From NCBI GenBank assembly GCA_015064525.1, contig SVSC01000012.1:1-32081 (forward strand): a stretch of 32,081 nt of DNA. Reading direction: 5' to 3'. The notes under the pieces were generated by a model. It was not told the DNA's origin. It saw nothing but the letters and a program-made list of their open reading frames with translations, and did not search any database. This document shows positions 31,725 to 32,081 of this stretch, in pieces. The stretch comes from Oscillospiraceae bacterium (GTDB taxonomy: Bacteria; Bacillota; Clostridia; Oscillospirales; CAG-272). Made by a program: the position numbers and the translations under genes. The number at the start of each line of letters is the position of its first letter. Position 1 is the first letter of the stretch.

Positions 31725-32081
31725 ATGTCTAATCCTATCAGCAGTCCCATGAATTTCAGCAATTTCAAAACCTTCCGCTACACGCTGGCGGGAAGACCTC
31801 TGGTAATCGAAACCGGTAAAATGGCAGGTCTTGCCAACGGCTCGGTGCTTTGCCGCTACGGCGAAACCGCGGTTCTCTGCTGCGCCACCGCCTCCGAGAA
31901 GCCCCGCGACGGTATCGACTTCCTGCCCCTGTCGGTTGACTTCGACGAAAGAATGTACGCCGCAGGCAAGATCCCCGGCGGCTATCTGAAGAGAGAGGGT
32001 AAGCCCTCCGAAAAGGCAGTTCTCACCTCCCGCGTGATCGACCGCCCCATCCGTCCCCTCTTCCCCAAGGATCTCCGCAAC
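31725..32081 (+). CDS. pnp: Polyribonucleotide nucleotidyltransferase (PNPase), 3' partial
   Basis: Phosphorolytic 3'-5' exoribonuclease that degrades mRNA. The first 119 codons are in the window and the frame is open to the last base. The N-terminal RNase PH domain 1 is clear: [103 protein letters not shown], with the GKIPGG(Y/F)[27 protein letters not shown] hallmark. Start ATG with TGGAGG seven bases upstream. It follows rpsO as in most bacteria, with a long leader stem before it. Confidence 0.97.
   Translation, partial: MSNPISSPMNFSNFKTFRYTLAGRPLVIETGKMAGLANGSVLCRYGETAVLCCATASEKPRDGIDFLPLSVDFDERMYAAGKIPGGYLKREGKPSEKAVLTSRVIDRPIRPLFPKDLRN

Overview
The window looks like chromosomal DNA of a Gram-positive anaerobe of class Clostridia (Bacillota), probably a gut-type lineage. 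The basis is gene content (groES-groEL behind a CIRCE element, a Clostridia-type IMP dehydrogenase, DUF4317, DUF1294 and DUF523 proteins, rpsO followed by pnp), near-consensus sigma-A promoters with 17-bp spacers before most transcription units, strong AGGAGG ribosome binding sites and short intergenic hairpins with T runs. I cannot name a genus. No tRNA, rRNA, CRISPR array, insertion sequence or prophage block was seen.

Layout. 1-2686: the end of an XRE-type membrane-linked regulator, a structured non-coding stretch, then a GT8 glycosyltransferase overlapping a PlsC-like acyltransferase. 2692-4795: groES-groEL on the minus strand under HrcA/CIRCE. 4945-6880: an AGCS sodium:amino-acid symporter and a DMP19/DUF4375-like protein. 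7104-12388 (minus): two ABC transporters, each an ATPase fused to an FtsX/MacB-type permease. 12620-14921: a tight four-gene operon of DUF523, a YgjP-like zinc protease, a low-molecular-weight phosphatase and an NTP-pyrophosphohydrolase/methionine-sulfoxide-reductase fusion. 14976-16481 (minus): guaB with a terminator-like hairpin in its leader. 16772-18279 (minus): an M50-like membrane protease and a zinc-ribbon membrane protein. 18563-21877: a lipoprotein, a GT2 glycosyltransferase and a glycoside-hydrolase-like TIM-barrel protein. 21947-24161 (minus): cytidylate-kinase-like protein, DUF4317 and a FucU-type mutarotase.

24377-28575 is the accessory part and holds the most interesting feature. 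A large secreted beta-helix protein with a SipW/TasA-type signal (24969-27335, minus) and a complete tyrosine recombinase (27742-28575, minus) are separated by about 400 bp. In this gap a 19-bp perfect inverted repeat (27440-27458 and 27681-27699) encloses 222 bp containing a good sigma-A promoter. In the orientation shown, the promoter points away from the surface-protein gene and runs into a strong terminator. Inversion would aim it at the surface gene. I read this as a recombinase-driven phase-variation switch captured in the OFF state. Just beyond it is an AP2-domain protein gene interrupted by one in-frame TGA at an expected cysteine.

28721-31033 carries an SCP2-like protein, a class-III aminotransferase of the HemL type and a DUF1294 protein. 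The window closes with rpsO and the start of pnp, separated by a terminator and a long leader stem.
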